From Zoogloeaceae bacterium G21618-S1 (GTDB taxonomy: Bacteria > Pseudomonadota > Gammaproteobacteria > Burkholderiales > Rhodocyclaceae): a stretch of 64,000 nt of DNA. Positions 29,815 through 39,404 of this stretch are shown one piece after another. Each line of letters opens with the position of its first letter. Position 1 is the stretch's first letter. A program made the position numbers and the translations under genes. Location: NCBI GenBank assembly GCA_027214125.1, contig JAPWHF010000016.1, positions 18,292 through 82,291 on the forward strand. Reading direction: 5' to 3'. Below the pieces are notes generated by a model that was not told where the DNA came from, did no database searches, and worked only from the letters and a program-made list of their open reading frames with translations.

Positions 29815-30579
29815 ATGTTTGTTGATTCTCACTGCCACCTGGATTTCCCCGAACTCATCGAGCGCAAGGACGAGATCCTCGCCCTGATGGCGCAGAACAC
29901 GGTCGATCAGGCCTTGTGTGTCAGCGTCAAACTCGAAACCTTTCCGCGCGTGCTGGCGCTGGCCGAGGCCTACCCGCACTTGTGGGCGTCGGTGGGTGTG
30001 CACCCAGACAACAATGACTGCGAAGAGCCCGATGTCGCCCGTTTGTTGGCGCTCGCGGCGCATCCGCGCGTGGTGGCCATTGGCGAAACCGGGCTGGACT
30101 ACTACTGGCACAAAGACAAACCCGAGTGGCAGCGCGAGCGCTTCCGGACGCATATCCGGGCGGCCAATGCCTGCAACAAGCCGCTGATCATTCACACCCG
30201 CGACTCTGCCGAGGACACCTTGCGCCTGATGCGCGAGGAGAACGCGTCGGCGCCGGGCGGCGTGATGCATTGTTTTACAGAAACCCAGGAAGTGGCCGAA
30301 GCCGCCCTCGATCTGGGCTTTTACATCTCCTTCTCCGGTATCGTCACCTTCAAGAACGCCAAGGCTTTGAAGGAAGTCGCGCGCTATGTGCCGCTGGACC
30401 GGATGCTGATCGAAACCGACGCGCCCTACCTTGCGCCGGTGCCACATCGCGGAAAGCAGAATGAACCCGGCTTCGTCAAACATGTCGCAGAACACATCGC
30501 CGAATTGCGCGATGTGCCGGTCGAAACCATTGCACGCCAGACGACCGACAATTTCAAAACACTGTTCAAGATTGTGTGA
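29815..30579 (+). CDS. TatD-family metal-dependent deoxyribonuclease
   Basis: A 254-residue amidohydrolase-fold protein. The metal-site HxH is in FVDSHCHLDF (His5, His7), with metal-binding ETGLDYYW, the histidines in PLIIHTRDS and MHCFTE, and the catalytic DAPYLAP near residue 202. TatD-type enzymes are 3'-5' exonucleases or have housekeeping hydrolase roles; the holB-linked member corresponds to YcfH. It starts 3 bases after the PilZ gene. Confidence 0.93.
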   Translation: MFVDSHCHLDFPELIERKDEILALMAQNTVDQALCVSVKLETFPRVLALAEAYPHLWASVGVHPDNNDCEEPDVARLLALAAHPRVVAIGETGLDYYWHKDKPEWQRERFRTHIRAANACNKPLIIHTRDSAEDTLRLMREENASAPGGVMHCFTETQEVAEAALDLGFYISFSGIVTFKNAKALKEVARYVPLDRMLIETDAPYLAPVPHRGKQNEPGFVKHVAEHIAELRDVPVETIARQTTDNFKTLFKIV

Positions 30580-30585
30580 GGCGAC

Positions 30586-31296
30586 ATGCTCCTTTTTAAA
30601 CGCGCGGCCCTGGGCCTGACGCTGCTTTTCTCGATAGCCGCTCAGCCGGCGCTGGCCGGTGCCTACGACGATTCCATCAACGCGGCGCGCATGGGGAATA
30701 CCGGCGAGCTGACCGAGTTGCTGCGTCGCGGGCTAGAGGCCGACACGGTGGACGCGGGCGGCAACACCTTGCTGATGCTCGCGGCCCGCGAAGGCCAGTT
30801 GGAGGCGGTCGATCTGCTCTTGAAACGCGGAGCCCAGGCCGGCAAGCGCAATCCGGCCGGCGATAGCGCATTGATGATGGCGGTGCTCAAGGGGTATCAG
30901 CCGATTGTCGAGCGACTCCTCGCGGCCGGCGCGCCGCTCAATCACGACGGCTGGACGCCGCTGATTTACGCGGCTTTTCAGGGGCAGACCGATATTGCGC
31001 GTTTGCTGATCGAGCGCGGCGCCGACATCAACCAGCGCGCGCCCAACCTGGCGACGCCGCTGATGTTTGCCGCGCGCAACGGCCATATCGATATCGTCAA
31101 GTTGCTGCTCGATCGCGGTGCAGACACCAACGTGGTCAACGATCAGAATCGCACCGCGTATAGCTGGGCGCTGGAGAACGGCAATACCGATATCGCCGAG
31201 TTGCTTGAGCGTCGCGTGCCGTCCGTTTTGAAAGTCGCCCCCGCCGCCGCGGCGCCGCAAAAATCGGGCGGCACCTTGCGGGTGTTGATCGAGTAA
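30586..31296 (+). CDS. exported ankyrin-repeat protein
   Basis: A 236-residue protein with a signal peptide (MLLFKRAALGLTLLFSIAAQPALAG) followed by about five ankyrin repeats (about 30-200), such as GGNTLLMLAAREGQLEAVDLLL and GWTPLIYAAFQGQTDIARLLIERGADIN in parts. A short Ala/Pro-rich tail follows. Probably a periplasmic protein-binding scaffold. It starts 6 bases after tatD ends, so it may be the last gene of the mltG operon. Homologues of unknown role are common in this position in betaproteobacteria, as far as I recall. Confidence 0.85.
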   Translation: MLLFKRAALGLTLLFSIAAQPALAGAYDDSINAARMGNTGELTELLRRGLEADTVDAGGNTLLMLAAREGQLEAVDLLLKRGAQAGKRNPAGDSALMMAVLKGYQPIVERLLAAGAPLNHDGWTPLIYAAFQGQTDIARLLIERGADINQRAPNLATPLMFAARNGHIDIVKLLLDRGADTNVVNDQNRTAYSWALENGNTDIAELLERRVPSVLKVAPAAAAPQKSGGTLRVLIE

Positions 31297-31333
31297 GTAA
31301 GTCGCGTTGCCTGTGCGGCGACGACGAATGACT

Positions 31334-31708
31334 TCAGGCGCTGTCGTCGGGGTGGTCTGGCTGATCGCGCAGTAGCGGGCGCAGTTCATCAAACGGGCCA
31401 TCCAGCGCTGCGTTGGCGGCCTTTTCCATGGCGCGATATTGGCGCAGCACTTCATAACCGGTGGCCGATACTTCTGCGCCGCCACCGCGCTTGCCTCCCG
31501 TCACCGTGTGCACCACTGGCTGCTGAAAGCAGCGATTCATCGCGTCCACCAAGGCCCAGGCGCGCGTGTAAGACATGCCCATTTCGCGTGCCGCGGCCGA
31601 GATCGACCCATGCCGGCCGATGGCTTCGAGCAAGGTGGCTTTGCCCGGACCGAGCGCGATCTTGTCGTCGAGCAGGATGCGGACTTGGTGACGGAGGCGG
31701 GCGGTCAT
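31334..31708 (-). CDS. ModE-like regulator with DNA-binding domain only
   Basis: A 124-residue protein matching the N-terminal winged-helix domain of ModE: KIALGPGKATLLEAIGRHGSISAAAREMGMSYTRAWALVDAMNRCF (about 15-60, in parts) and the wing TVTGGKRGGGAEVSATGYEVL. It lacks the C-terminal Mop domains that bind molybdate in Escherichia coli ModE, so molybdate sensing must differ or use a separate protein. A matching operator lies in front of modA (14098-14121). It ends about 38 bases from the ankyrin gene (convergent) and follows recJ on the same strand after 11 bases. Confidence 0.85.
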   Translation of the reverse strand: MTARLRHQVRILLDDKIALGPGKATLLEAIGRHGSISAAAREMGMSYTRAWALVDAMNRCFQQPVVHTVTGGKRGGGAEVSATGYEVLRQYRAMEKAANAALDGPFDELRPLLRDQPDHPDDSA

Positions 31709-31719
31709 GGCGGCGGTCC

Positions 31720-33411
31720 TCAGGCGGGTTCGATGTGCTCGATCATCAGTTGTACCGAGCTGACACCATTGTATTCATTCACTGACAACCGGTAAGCCGC
31801 GTGAATCGAGGCCGGCACCGGCTCGGCATAGTTGAAGAAGATGGCTTCGAAGCGGGTGTTGTTCTTGCGCAGCGCCAGTTTGAGGTGGCGATCCTTGAGC
31901 AGACGCTGGTTGTCGACCTCGAACACATCGTCAAACACCGGCGCCGGAAAACTCTGCCCCCAGATGGCGTTCTCGATGTGGCGGGCGGTCTCGAGCGTCA
32001 TGTAGCCGGTTTCGAGTGGGCCATCGGTTTCGATGCGACGGGTCAGGTCGGCCGGGTCGATCATCGCTTTGACCACCGCCTCAAAGGCCGCCGCGAAGCG
32101 GTCGAAATCATTGGCGCGAATCGTCAGGCCGGCGGCCATGGCGTGGCCGCCGAATTTGAGGATCAGCTCGGGCATCTGCTTGCTGACCAGATCGAGCGCG
32201 TCACGCAGGTGCAGGCCAGCAATCGATCGGCCGGAGCCTTTGATCTGGCCGTCGTCACCCGGCGCAAAAGCCACCACCGGGCGGTGAAATTTCTCTTTGA
32301 TGCGACCGGCGACGATGCCGATCACGCCTTGATGCCAGCTCGGCTCGAACAAGGCAATGCTGGCGCGCTCGCCCGGATCGAAGCCGTCCAGCGTGAGTAT
32401 GGCGTCGGATTGCATGTCGGCCTCGATGCTGCGGCGCTCGCGGTTGAGGCGGTCGAGTTCCTGCGCGATGTTCATGGCGCGGGCAATGTCGTCAGTGATG
32501 AGGCATTCGATGCCCAGCGACATGTCGGCCAGACGGCCCGCCGCATTCAGGCGTGGGCCGAGGCCGAAGCCTATGTCGAAGGTGCTGGCGCGTGAGGGCT
32601 CGCGGCCGGCGGCGCTGAACAGGGCGCGCACACCGGCGCACATCTGGCCGGCGCGCATGCGGGCCAGCCCTTGCGACACCAGAATGCGGTTGTTGCGATC
32701 GAGCGGCACCACGTCGGCGACGGTGCCGAGCGCCACCAGATCGAGCACCGTGGCCAGATTCGGCCCCTTGCCGTCTTCAAAGGCCCCGCGGGTGCGCAGC
32801 TCGGCGCGCAGCGCCAGCAAGGTGTAGAACATGACGCCCACGCCAGCCAGTGCCTTGCTCGGAAAGCTGCAGCCGGGCTGGTTGGGATTGACGATGACGT
32901 CGGCCTGCGGCAAGGCGTCGCCCGGCAGATGGTGGTCGGTGATCAGTGTGGCAATACCGAGCGAGCGGGCCTCTTCAACGCCGTCGATGCTGGCGATGCC
33001 GTTGTCGACGGTAATGATCAGGTCCGGCTCGCTTTGCGCGGCGAGCTGAACGATGGCCGGGGTGAGGCCATAGCCGTATTCGAAGCGATTGGGCACCAGA
33101 TACGCCACGTCGGCGCCCATGGCGCGCAGTCCGCGCACGGCGACCGCACAGGCGGTGGCACCGTCGCAGTCGTAGTCCGCCACGACCAGCATGCGCGCGC
33201 CGGCTTCGATAGCGTCGGCGAGCAAAATGGCGGCGTCGGTGACACCCTGCAATTGCGTGGGCGGGATGAGTTTGGCGAGCGCGTCGTCCAACTCGCTGGC
33301 GGCGGTAATGCCGCGCGACGCGTACAGCCTCGCCAGCGTCGGATGAAGGCCATCCTCGGCCAGTCGACGGACGGTGGCGGGGTTTGCCTTGCGGGGCACG
33401 ATGCGCGTCAT
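31720..33411 (-). CDS. recJ: single-stranded-DNA-specific exonuclease RecJ
   Basis: 5'-3' single-strand exonuclease of recombination and mismatch repair. The 563-residue protein has the DHH phosphoesterase motifs VADYDCDGATA (motif I), TVDNGIAS, LITDHHLPGD (DHH) and FGLGPRLNAAGRL. The DHHA1 domain has GSGRSIAGLHLRDAL and KFGGHAMAAGLTI, with a C-terminal OB-like domain. Start MTRIVPRKAN at 33411 overlaps the stop of the upstream gene by 4 bases (ATGA); the longer frame runs into that gene and is rejected. Confidence 0.96.
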   Translation of the reverse strand: MTRIVPRKANPATVRRLAEDGLHPTLARLYASRGITAASELDDALAKLIPPTQLQGVTDAAILLADAIEAGARMLVVADYDCDGATACAVAVRGLRAMGADVAYLVPNRFEYGYGLTPAIVQLAAQSEPDLIITVDNGIASIDGVEEARSLGIATLITDHHLPGDALPQADVIVNPNQPGCSFPSKALAGVGVMFYTLLALRAELRTRGAFEDGKGPNLATVLDLVALGTVADVVPLDRNNRILVSQGLARMRAGQMCAGVRALFSAAGREPSRASTFDIGFGLGPRLNAAGRLADMSLGIECLITDDIARAMNIAQELDRLNRERRSIEADMQSDAILTLDGFDPGERASIALFEPSWHQGVIGIVAGRIKEKFHRPVVAFAPGDDGQIKGSGRSIAGLHLRDALDLVSKQMPELILKFGGHAMAAGLTIRANDFDRFAAAFEAVVKAMIDPADLTRRIETDGPLETGYMTLETARHIENAIWGQSFPAPVFDDVFEVDNQRLLKDRHLKLALRKNNTRFEAIFFNYAEPVPASIHAAYRLSVNEYNGVSSVQLMIEHIEPA

Positions 33412-34427
33412 GAGTAGCTGGCCAGGGTGAGGGTTTCGAGGGATTGTGGCTTGCGCCAGAAGCACCACAGGTGCCGCCGCTTCAGCGTGATCTGGCGGCC
33501 GCCGCGCTCGTCCGGCATGGTCAGTGTGAGCGTGCTCAGCGTGCCGGCTTTCAGTGCGGCGAGCGCGGCGGCAAACCAGTCACGTTCGAGATCGAGCAAG
33601 GCGGCTTGCCAAGGCTCGAGGTCGAGGTAGAGGCTCGGGTGGTAGACCGCAGACAACTCCACCAGGGCGTCGCCGGCGGGTAAGTCGGCAAAGGTCTGTG
33701 GTATCGAGGGCTCAAGGCCGGCGGCGCGGGCCATGCCGCGCACCAGTGGCGAACTCGCCGCAAGATGCGTGGCGGGCGCGCTCAGCGACGGCGGCAGCTC
33801 GCCCGGGCCCCAGAACCAGACACTGTTGATGGTGCGCTGGCCGGCCGCTTCGCGGGCGCGATTGATCGGGTGATTGTGCAATACCACCTGAATCTCGTTC
33901 ATCGTCCGTTGCCAGACGAGCGCGTCGCCGTTGCTTGGCAGGTAGTGCACCACTGGCCGGCCGGTGGCGGCGGACAGGCGCGACAGCTGTGCGGTCGGCG
34001 CCTTGGTCGGATGCAGATACCAGCGATCGGGCGTGGGCGCTTCAAAGCGGCCAATGTCGGAAAACTCGGCGTTGATCGCCGCGATCAGCGCGTCGGCCTC
34101 TTCGCGCGTGATGGCCAGTTCGCCGGCGTCGGTGAGCAGCAGATAGTTGCCGGCGAAATGCAGGTGGCTCGGGTCGGCGCACAGCAGTGGCGTGTCGACG
34201 CGCAGGGCGTCGGCTTCGCCCCAGCGGCGCAGGGGGGCGTCGGCAAGCGTGGCGGTGTTGGCCTTGAACAGGCGGGCCCAGGTTTGCTCGGGCGTTTCGG
34301 CGGGTTCCGTGCGGTGGCGGCCGGCGCCAAGCAGACGTGACAAGGCCGGCAGCGTGAGCGTGTTGGCAAAACCGCGGGCGTGAATACTGGGCCAGATCAG
34401 GCCGGGAACGAGCAGATGAAGATGCAT
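33408..34427 (-). CDS. RpfE-like (COG4255-type) conserved protein, phosphoglycerate-mutase-like
   Basis: A 339-residue cytoplasmic protein that I recognise as the RpfE-type regulatory protein family, distantly like cofactor-independent phosphoglycerate mutases; the name comes from a Xanthomonas pathogenicity-factor cluster and the function is unproven. Visible conserved parts are HLLVPGLIWPS at the N-terminus, LCADPSHLHFAGNYLLL, MNEIQVVLHNHPIN and INSVWFWGPGELP. The start MHLHLLVP at 34427 is preferred over the ATG 37 codons upstream, whose extra sequence is unlike the family. It overlaps recJ by 4 bases and is divergent from lolC. Confidence 0.75.
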   Translation of the reverse strand: MHLHLLVPGLIWPSIHARGFANTLTLPALSRLLGAGRHRTEPAETPEQTWARLFKANTATLADAPLRRWGEADALRVDTPLLCADPSHLHFAGNYLLLTDAGELAITREEADALIAAINAEFSDIGRFEAPTPDRWYLHPTKAPTAQLSRLSAATGRPVVHYLPSNGDALVWQRTMNEIQVVLHNHPINRAREAAGQRTINSVWFWGPGELPPSLSAPATHLAASSPLVRGMARAAGLEPSIPQTFADLPAGDALVELSAVYHPSLYLDLEPWQAALLDLERDWFAAALAALKAGTLSTLTLTMPDERGGRQITLKRRHLWCFWRKPQSLETLTLASYS

Positions 34428-34571
34428 GTTTGTGACCCGAAAGCAGGCGCCGATTCTAGCATGCGGGCGCACTTCGCCTTGGCGGGCCGCGCTGCTGTGA
34501 GCACGCTGCATCGCATCGTTGGCCGACATTGGGCACAATGGCGACCTTGCTGATTCGAGGCCGATTGCCCG

Positions 34572-35825
34572 ATGCGATATGAAACACTCATCGGTTTGCG
34601 CTACACCCGTTCGCGTAAGCGGGCGCAGGGACGCAACCGATTCATTTCCTTCATTTCCCTGGTGTCCATGTTTGGCATTGCGCTGGGTGTTGCGGCGCTG
34701 ATCGTGGTGCTATCGGTGATGAACGGCTTCCAGGAAGAGTTGCGTACCCGGATCCTCGGGGTCGCCTCACATGCGCAGGTCACCGGCGCGGCGGGTGACA
34801 TGGACGGCTGGCAACAGGCGGCGCAGATCGCGGCCGAACACCCGGATGTTCAAGGGACGGCGCCGTTTGTGCAGGCGCAGGGCATGCTGTCTTTTGACCA
34901 GAATGTGCGCGGCGTGATGGTTCGTGGCATTTTGCCAAGCGAAGAAGACCGCGTCGCGGATTTCAGCAAGACCATGCGGGTGGGGTCGCTCGATGGTTTG
35001 CAGGCGGGCGGGTTCGGCATCGTGCTCGGTGTGGATCTGGCGCGGGCACTCGGCGCGCGCACTGGCGACAAGGTCACGCTGATCGCGCCGCAAGGCCTGG
35101 TGACGCCGGCGGCGGTCTTGCCGCGACTCAAGCAATTCACCGTGGTAGGCATCTTTGAAGCGGGCATGTATGAGTTCGATGCCGGGCTGGCGCTGATTCA
35201 TCTGAACGACGCGCAGGTGCTGTATCGCATGGGCGACCGGGTCAGTGGCGTGCGCCTGAAGCTCGACGATTTGTTTGCCGCGCCGCGCGTGATCCGTGAG
35301 CTGGCCAATCGCTACGACACTACGCTGGTGCTGTCCGACTGGACCAGCAGCCATGCCAATTTCTTCCGTGCAGTGGCGCTGGAGAAGAAGATGATGTCCA
35401 TCATCCTGTTTCTGATCGTTGCCGTGGCGGCGTTCAATATTGTGTCGACCCTGGTGATGGCAGTGCAGGAGAAAACGGCCGACATCGCCATTTTGCGCAC
35501 GCTGGGTGCTAGCCCGGGGTCAATCATGAGCATCTTCATCCTGCAAGGCGCGATCATCGGTGTCGTTGGCCTGATCGCCGGCGTTGTCGGCGGCATGGCG
35601 CTGGCGACGAATCTGGATGTGGTGATTCCGGCGCTCGAACGTGCGCTCGGCACCACGTTATGGAACAAAGAGATTTACTACGTGACTGAAATGCCATCCA
35701 AGGTGCTGCCCTCCGACGTGATCACCATTACCTCGGTGTCTTTCGTGCTGACGTTAATTGCAACCTTGTACCCAAGCTGGCGCGGTTCGCGCGTGAACCC
35801 GGCGGAGGCGCTGCGCTATGAATGA
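34572..35825 (+). CDS. lolC: lipoprotein-releasing ABC transporter permease LolC/E
   Basis: Inner-membrane permease that extracts outer-membrane lipoproteins for hand-over to LolA. The 417-residue protein has the conserved N-terminus [43 protein letters not shown] (in parts) and four membrane segments, with a large periplasmic domain between the first and second (about 60-260). The C-terminal FtsX-like part includes [27 protein letters not shown]. It ends [17 protein letters not shown], as LolC/E proteins do. A single permease gene with lolD suggests a homodimer (LolF-like) rather than separate C and E, as in many betaproteobacteria. Confidence 0.94.
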   Translation: MRYETLIGLRYTRSRKRAQGRNRFISFISLVSMFGIALGVAALIVVLSVMNGFQEELRTRILGVASHAQVTGAAGDMDGWQQAAQIAAEHPDVQGTAPFVQAQGMLSFDQNVRGVMVRGILPSEEDRVADFSKTMRVGSLDGLQAGGFGIVLGVDLARALGARTGDKVTLIAPQGLVTPAAVLPRLKQFTVVGIFEAGMYEFDAGLALIHLNDAQVLYRMGDRVSGVRLKLDDLFAAPRVIRELANRYDTTLVLSDWTSSHANFFRAVALEKKMMSIILFLIVAVAAFNIVSTLVMAVQEKTADIAILRTLGASPGSIMSIFILQGAIIGVVGLIAGVVGGMALATNLDVVIPALERALGTTLWNKEIYYVTEMPSKVLPSDVITITSVSFVLTLIATLYPSWRGSRVNPAEALRYE

Positions 35826-36501
35826 TTCGACCCCACCGGTGCTCGCCTGCGAAGGCTTGTCGAAGCGTTTCCGCGAAGGCAGTGATGCGGTCGAGGTGCT
35901 CAACAGCGTGTCGCTTTCCGTGGCCCGCGGCGAGCGGATTGCGATTGTGGGCGCCTCCGGTTCTGGCAAGAGTACGCTGCTGCATCTGCTCGGCGGCCTG
36001 GATGCGCCTACGGCCGGGCGGGTGAGCGTGAACGGCGAAGATGTGTCGCGGCTGTCTGATGCGGCCCGCGGGCGACTGCGCAACCGCGCACTCGGCTTCG
36101 TGTATCAGTTTCACCACCTGCTGCCCGAGTTCTCCGCGCTGGAGAACGTGGCCATGCCCCTGTATATCCGCCGTATGCCTCGCGCCGAGGCCGACGCGGA
36201 GGCGGCGCAGATGCTTGAGCGGGTGGGCCTGGGGCACCGGGCCAGTCACACCCCGGGGGAGCTCTCGGGGGGCGAACGCCAGCGTGCCGCCATTGCCCGG
36301 GCGCTGGTGACTCGCCCGGCCTGTGTGCTGGCGGACGAGCCGACCGGCAACCTCGATAGCAAAACGGCCGGGGCGGTGTTCGATCTGATGCTCGAACTCA
36401 ATGCCGCCGAAGGCACGAGCTTCGTGATCGTGACCCACGATGTGCAGCTCGCGGCGCGCGCCGAACGGGTTCTGACATTGACCGACGGACGGTTGAACTA
36501 A
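35818..36501 (+). CDS. lolD: lipoprotein-releasing ABC transporter ATPase LolD
   Basis: ATPase partner of the LolC/E permease. The 227 residues contain Walker [10 protein letters not shown] (45-53), the Q-loop in [20 protein letters not shown] (a LolD hallmark), ABC signature LSGGE (149-153) and Walker [12 protein letters not shown] (170-180). The start overlaps the lolC end by 8 bases, so the two are coupled. Confidence 0.96.
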   Translation: MNDSTPPVLACEGLSKRFREGSDAVEVLNSVSLSVARGERIAIVGASGSGKSTLLHLLGGLDAPTAGRVSVNGEDVSRLSDAARGRLRNRALGFVYQFHHLLPEFSALENVAMPLYIRRMPRAEADAEAAQMLERVGLGHRASHTPGELSGGERQRAAIARALVTRPACVLADEPTGNLDSKTAGAVFDLMLELNAAEGTSFVIVTHDVQLAARAERVLTLTDGRLN

Positions 36502-36707
36502 CAATTGGTGAGTCTGCAAAAGCGCATCGGTATTGGCTGAAACCGCCGTTGGATGCGGCGCTGAGAACGATTGATGCCACGCGGGCGGATATGTCCTTGG
36601 TGTTGGCGGCAATACAGCTTCTTGCATCTACGTAGAAACGCTTATTCAAGTTGTAAAGAACGGTGACGTGAATAGCCCTCGTATACGACCACTGTCCGGA
36701 GACAGTC

Positions 36708-38729
36708 ATGCGAGTCTTATTTACCCCCGCGGTGCGTTTGCTCAACCAGTTGCGCTACACCACCAAATTTCTGCTCATTGGTGGCACGGCGGCGCTGGCA
36801 TCAATGTTCCTGCTGTTCCAGCTGTACACGCAGATCCAGGTGTCGCGGGACATGACATCGCAGGAGCAGTCCGGCCTGGTGGTGCTCGATGCGACCATCA
36901 AGACCTTGACCAAAATGCAGCAGCACCGTGGCACAACCTCGGGCTTGCTCGGCGGTGACACCTCGCTCGCGCCAAAGGTAGCCGCGCTGGCGGAAGAGGT
37001 CGAGCTGGCGGTGGCCGGGGTGGATGCTGCGCTGAGCGGCCCAGGGGCAGACTTCGGTCTGGCCGGCCCGTGGGGCGAGATCAAGAATCGCTGGGCACCG
37101 CTCAAGGGCGGTACGCCGAACGAGCGCGGCGGCAACTTCAAGGCGCACACGCAGATGATCGAAGATGTGCTCGATCTGATTGGCGACATCGGATCGCAGT
37201 CGCGTCTGTCTTTTGACCCGGATGCTGATGCCGCCAACCTGATTGGCGCACTGCTGACATCGGTGCCAGAAATGTCCGAGCGACTCGGCCGCTTGCGCGG
37301 CATGGGCACGGGCATCATCGCCCGTGGCGTACTGACGCTGGATGACGAAAAATCCATCGTTCGTCAGCTCGGTCAGCTGGAGGTGACGAAAGACGCGTTG
37401 ATGGACCGTTTCCGTCGCGCTGCGCGTCACAACCCATCGCTCGAAGCCGCCTTGAAGCAGGCTGGTGAGGATATCGCCGCGGCGCACAAGGCCTTGCGCG
37501 ACGTGACTCAGGCGCAGATCGTTGATCAGAAATTCGACATCAAGCCCGAGGCCTTCTTTGCGGTGGGCACCAAGGCCATTTCGAGTCTCATCGGCCATAG
37601 CAACAGCACATTGTTCCCGAATGCAAACGCATTGCTCAAGGTGCGAGCGGATCGCCTGACCCGGTCTCTGATAATTGAGTTGTTAGTATGTGTGGGAGCG
37701 ATCCTCATCGCCGGCTACTTGCTGGTTGGGATGTATCTGTCCATCGTTGGCTCGGTGCGGGAACTGACCGCGGGCACAACGCAGATGGCGCAGGGCGACT
37801 ACACCACACGCGTCGCGTTTTCGGCGCGTGACGAGCTGTCTGATGTGGCCCATCAATTCAATGGTATGGCGGAGCGGCTGGCGGCAATCATTGCCCAGGT
37901 CAAACGCAGTGCCGAAGACCTCCGGGCTGCGGCGGGCGAAATGGCCATCGGGTCGGGACAGGTTGCAGAGGGCTCCGAGCGGCAAAGCGAGGCCGCGGCA
38001 AGCATGGCAGCTGCCGTTGAACAGATGACGGTCAGTATCGACGAGATCAACCGCCATGCGCAGGCGGCATCAACCCAGAGTGCCGACTCGGGTCGGCTCT
38101 CGAAAGAAGGCGGTGACGTGGTGCGTCAGTCGGTGGCGGAAATGGAGCGTATTGCCGAATCGGTGCACGAGGTGGCCCGTGTCATTCGTGATCTGGGCGA
38201 CCAGTCCGGCAAGATCTCGACCATCGTCAATGTCATTCGGGAAATTGCAGAGCAAACCAATCTGCTGGCCCTCAACGCGGCCATCGAGGCGGCGCGGGCT
38301 GGCGAAACCGGCCGTGGTTTTGCGGTGGTGGCCGACGAGGTGCGCAAGCTGGCTGAACGCACTGCCAAGGCCACCGGCGAAATTACCGGCATGGTGGAGG
38401 CCATTCAGACCGGCACCCAAAAGGCCGTCGGCACCATGGAAAGTGGTGTCGAGCGGGTGCAAGAAGGCGTGGTTCTGACCAAGCGCGCGGGTGAGTCGAT
38501 GGAGCAGATCAACGCAGGCGCGGCCAATGTGGTGGTGTCGGTCGAGGATATCTCGGCGGCGCTGCGCGAACAGAGTGCGGCGAGCACTGACATCGCGCGC
38601 AATGTCGAGGCGATTGCTCAGATGAGCGAGCAGAACAGCACTGCGGTGCGCGATACCGCCCGCACGGCTGAGCGGCTGGAGAGCCTGGCGCGCTCCTTGA
38701 GCGACGAGGTGGCGCGCTTCAAAGTGTAA
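36708..38729 (+). CDS. methyl-accepting chemotaxis protein
   Basis: A 673-residue chemoreceptor. The first membrane segment is about 20-40, followed by a periplasmic sensor of about 280 residues. That domain contains [15 protein letters not shown] (70-84), like the Q-x-x-RG-x-S motif of NIT (nitrate/nitrite-sensing) domains. The second membrane segment (about 323-347) leads into HAMP (about 345-398) and a signalling domain with the hairpin tip [22 protein letters not shown]. No C-terminal CheR-binding pentapeptide is visible (ends EVARFKV). It stands alone, with a 206-base leader in which I see no clear sigma28 promoter. Confidence 0.93.
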   Translation: MRVLFTPAVRLLNQLRYTTKFLLIGGTAALASMFLLFQLYTQIQVSRDMTSQEQSGLVVLDATIKTLTKMQQHRGTTSGLLGGDTSLAPKVAALAEEVELAVAGVDAALSGPGADFGLAGPWGEIKNRWAPLKGGTPNERGGNFKAHTQMIEDVLDLIGDIGSQSRLSFDPDADAANLIGALLTSVPEMSERLGRLRGMGTGIIARGVLTLDDEKSIVRQLGQLEVTKDALMDRFRRAARHNPSLEAALKQAGEDIAAAHKALRDVTQAQIVDQKFDIKPEAFFAVGTKAISSLIGHSNSTLFPNANALLKVRADRLTRSLIIELLVCVGAILIAGYLLVGMYLSIVGSVRELTAGTTQMAQGDYTTRVAFSARDELSDVAHQFNGMAERLAAIIAQVKRSAEDLRAAAGEMAIGSGQVAEGSERQSEAAASMAAAVEQMTVSIDEINRHAQAASTQSADSGRLSKEGGDVVRQSVAEMERIAESVHEVARVIRDLGDQSGKISTIVNVIREIAEQTNLLALNAAIEAARAGETGRGFAVVADEVRKLAERTAKATGEITGMVEAIQTGTQKAVGTMESGVERVQEGVVLTKRAGESMEQINAGAANVVVSVEDISAALREQSAASTDIARNVEAIAQMSEQNSTAVRDTARTAERLESLARSLSDEVARFKV

Positions 38730-38749
38730 GCGTAGCGACTGCCAAACAG

Positions 38750-38781
38750 GGCGTGACCGGTCAGGAGCCGGTCGCGCCTTT
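38750..38781 (+). terminator. hairpin after the chemoreceptor gene
   Basis: Stem GGGCGTGACCGG / CCGGTCGCGCC with one T-G mismatch pair, then TTTGCTGCTTTTTG. It overlaps the 3' end of the convergent DUF2062 gene. Confidence 0.5.
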
Positions 38782-39327
38782 GCTGCTTTTTGCGCGACGT
38801 TTTTTCTGCCGGGCGTGCCAGGCGTGCATCAAGTGCACTCGCCATGCGCCACGCACCAGGAAATAGCCGATGACTGCCAGGCTGTTGGCGAGCACCAACA
38901 GCCCGAGCAGGAGGGGGCGGCCAAGCCCCACGACCCAGGCCGACATTGCCGACATCCACTGTGTGATGGCCATGCCGGTGATTTCGGGCGGGGGCACAAA
39001 ATGACTGCCACCACCGATCAGCCAGTCACCCAGCGTAAAGGCCAGCAGGTAGAGCGGCACGATGGTGAAGGGGTTGGTGTAGAGCGTGGTGACCAGTGCC
39101 AGCGGCAGATTGACCCGAAAGACCACGCAGCCGAGCGCGGCGCCCATCATTTGAAAGGGGCCGGGAATCAGCCCGCAAAAAAGGCCCACCGCCACGGCGC
39201 CAGCCGCGGAGTGGCGGTTGAGGTGCCACAGGCTGGGATGCAGGAGTGTGCTTCCCAGCGGGCGCAGCCAGCGGTTGTTGCGCACACTGGCGTGATCGGG
39301 GAGAACGCGTTTGAGAAGTTTTCGCAT
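38761..39327 (-). CDS. DUF2062-domain membrane protein
   Basis: A 188-residue integral membrane protein. After a basic N-terminus (MRKLLKRVLPDHASVR) come the DUF2062 signature features: AAGAVAVGLFCGLIPGPFQMMGAALGCVVFRVNLPLALVTTLYTNPFTIVPLY (in parts, about 44-96) and a second hydrophobic region near 130-165. It ends in a Lys/Arg-rich tail. The function is unknown; related proteins accompany sugar transferases. The start at 39327 leaves a short divergent region with comEC; a longer frame upstream runs into comEC and is rejected. Confidence 0.85.
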   Translation of the reverse strand: MRKLLKRVLPDHASVRNNRWLRPLGSTLLHPSLWHLNRHSAAGAVAVGLFCGLIPGPFQMMGAALGCVVFRVNLPLALVTTLYTNPFTIVPLYLLAFTLGDWLIGGGSHFVPPPEITGMAITQWMSAMSAWVVGLGRPLLLGLLVLANSLAVIGYFLVRGAWRVHLMHAWHARQKKRRAKSSKGATGS

Positions 39328-39404
39328 AGTGGTTGGCGTGGATTCTAGCGTGGCGAGCGCACAGACTGCATCTGACACGCCGGATCGCGCTAAAGTGCCA
39401 GTGT

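Noticed and set aside
36502..36707. Sigma28 promoter before the chemoreceptor gene
   Set aside because: No TAAA...GCCGATAA-like pair with correct spacing was seen.
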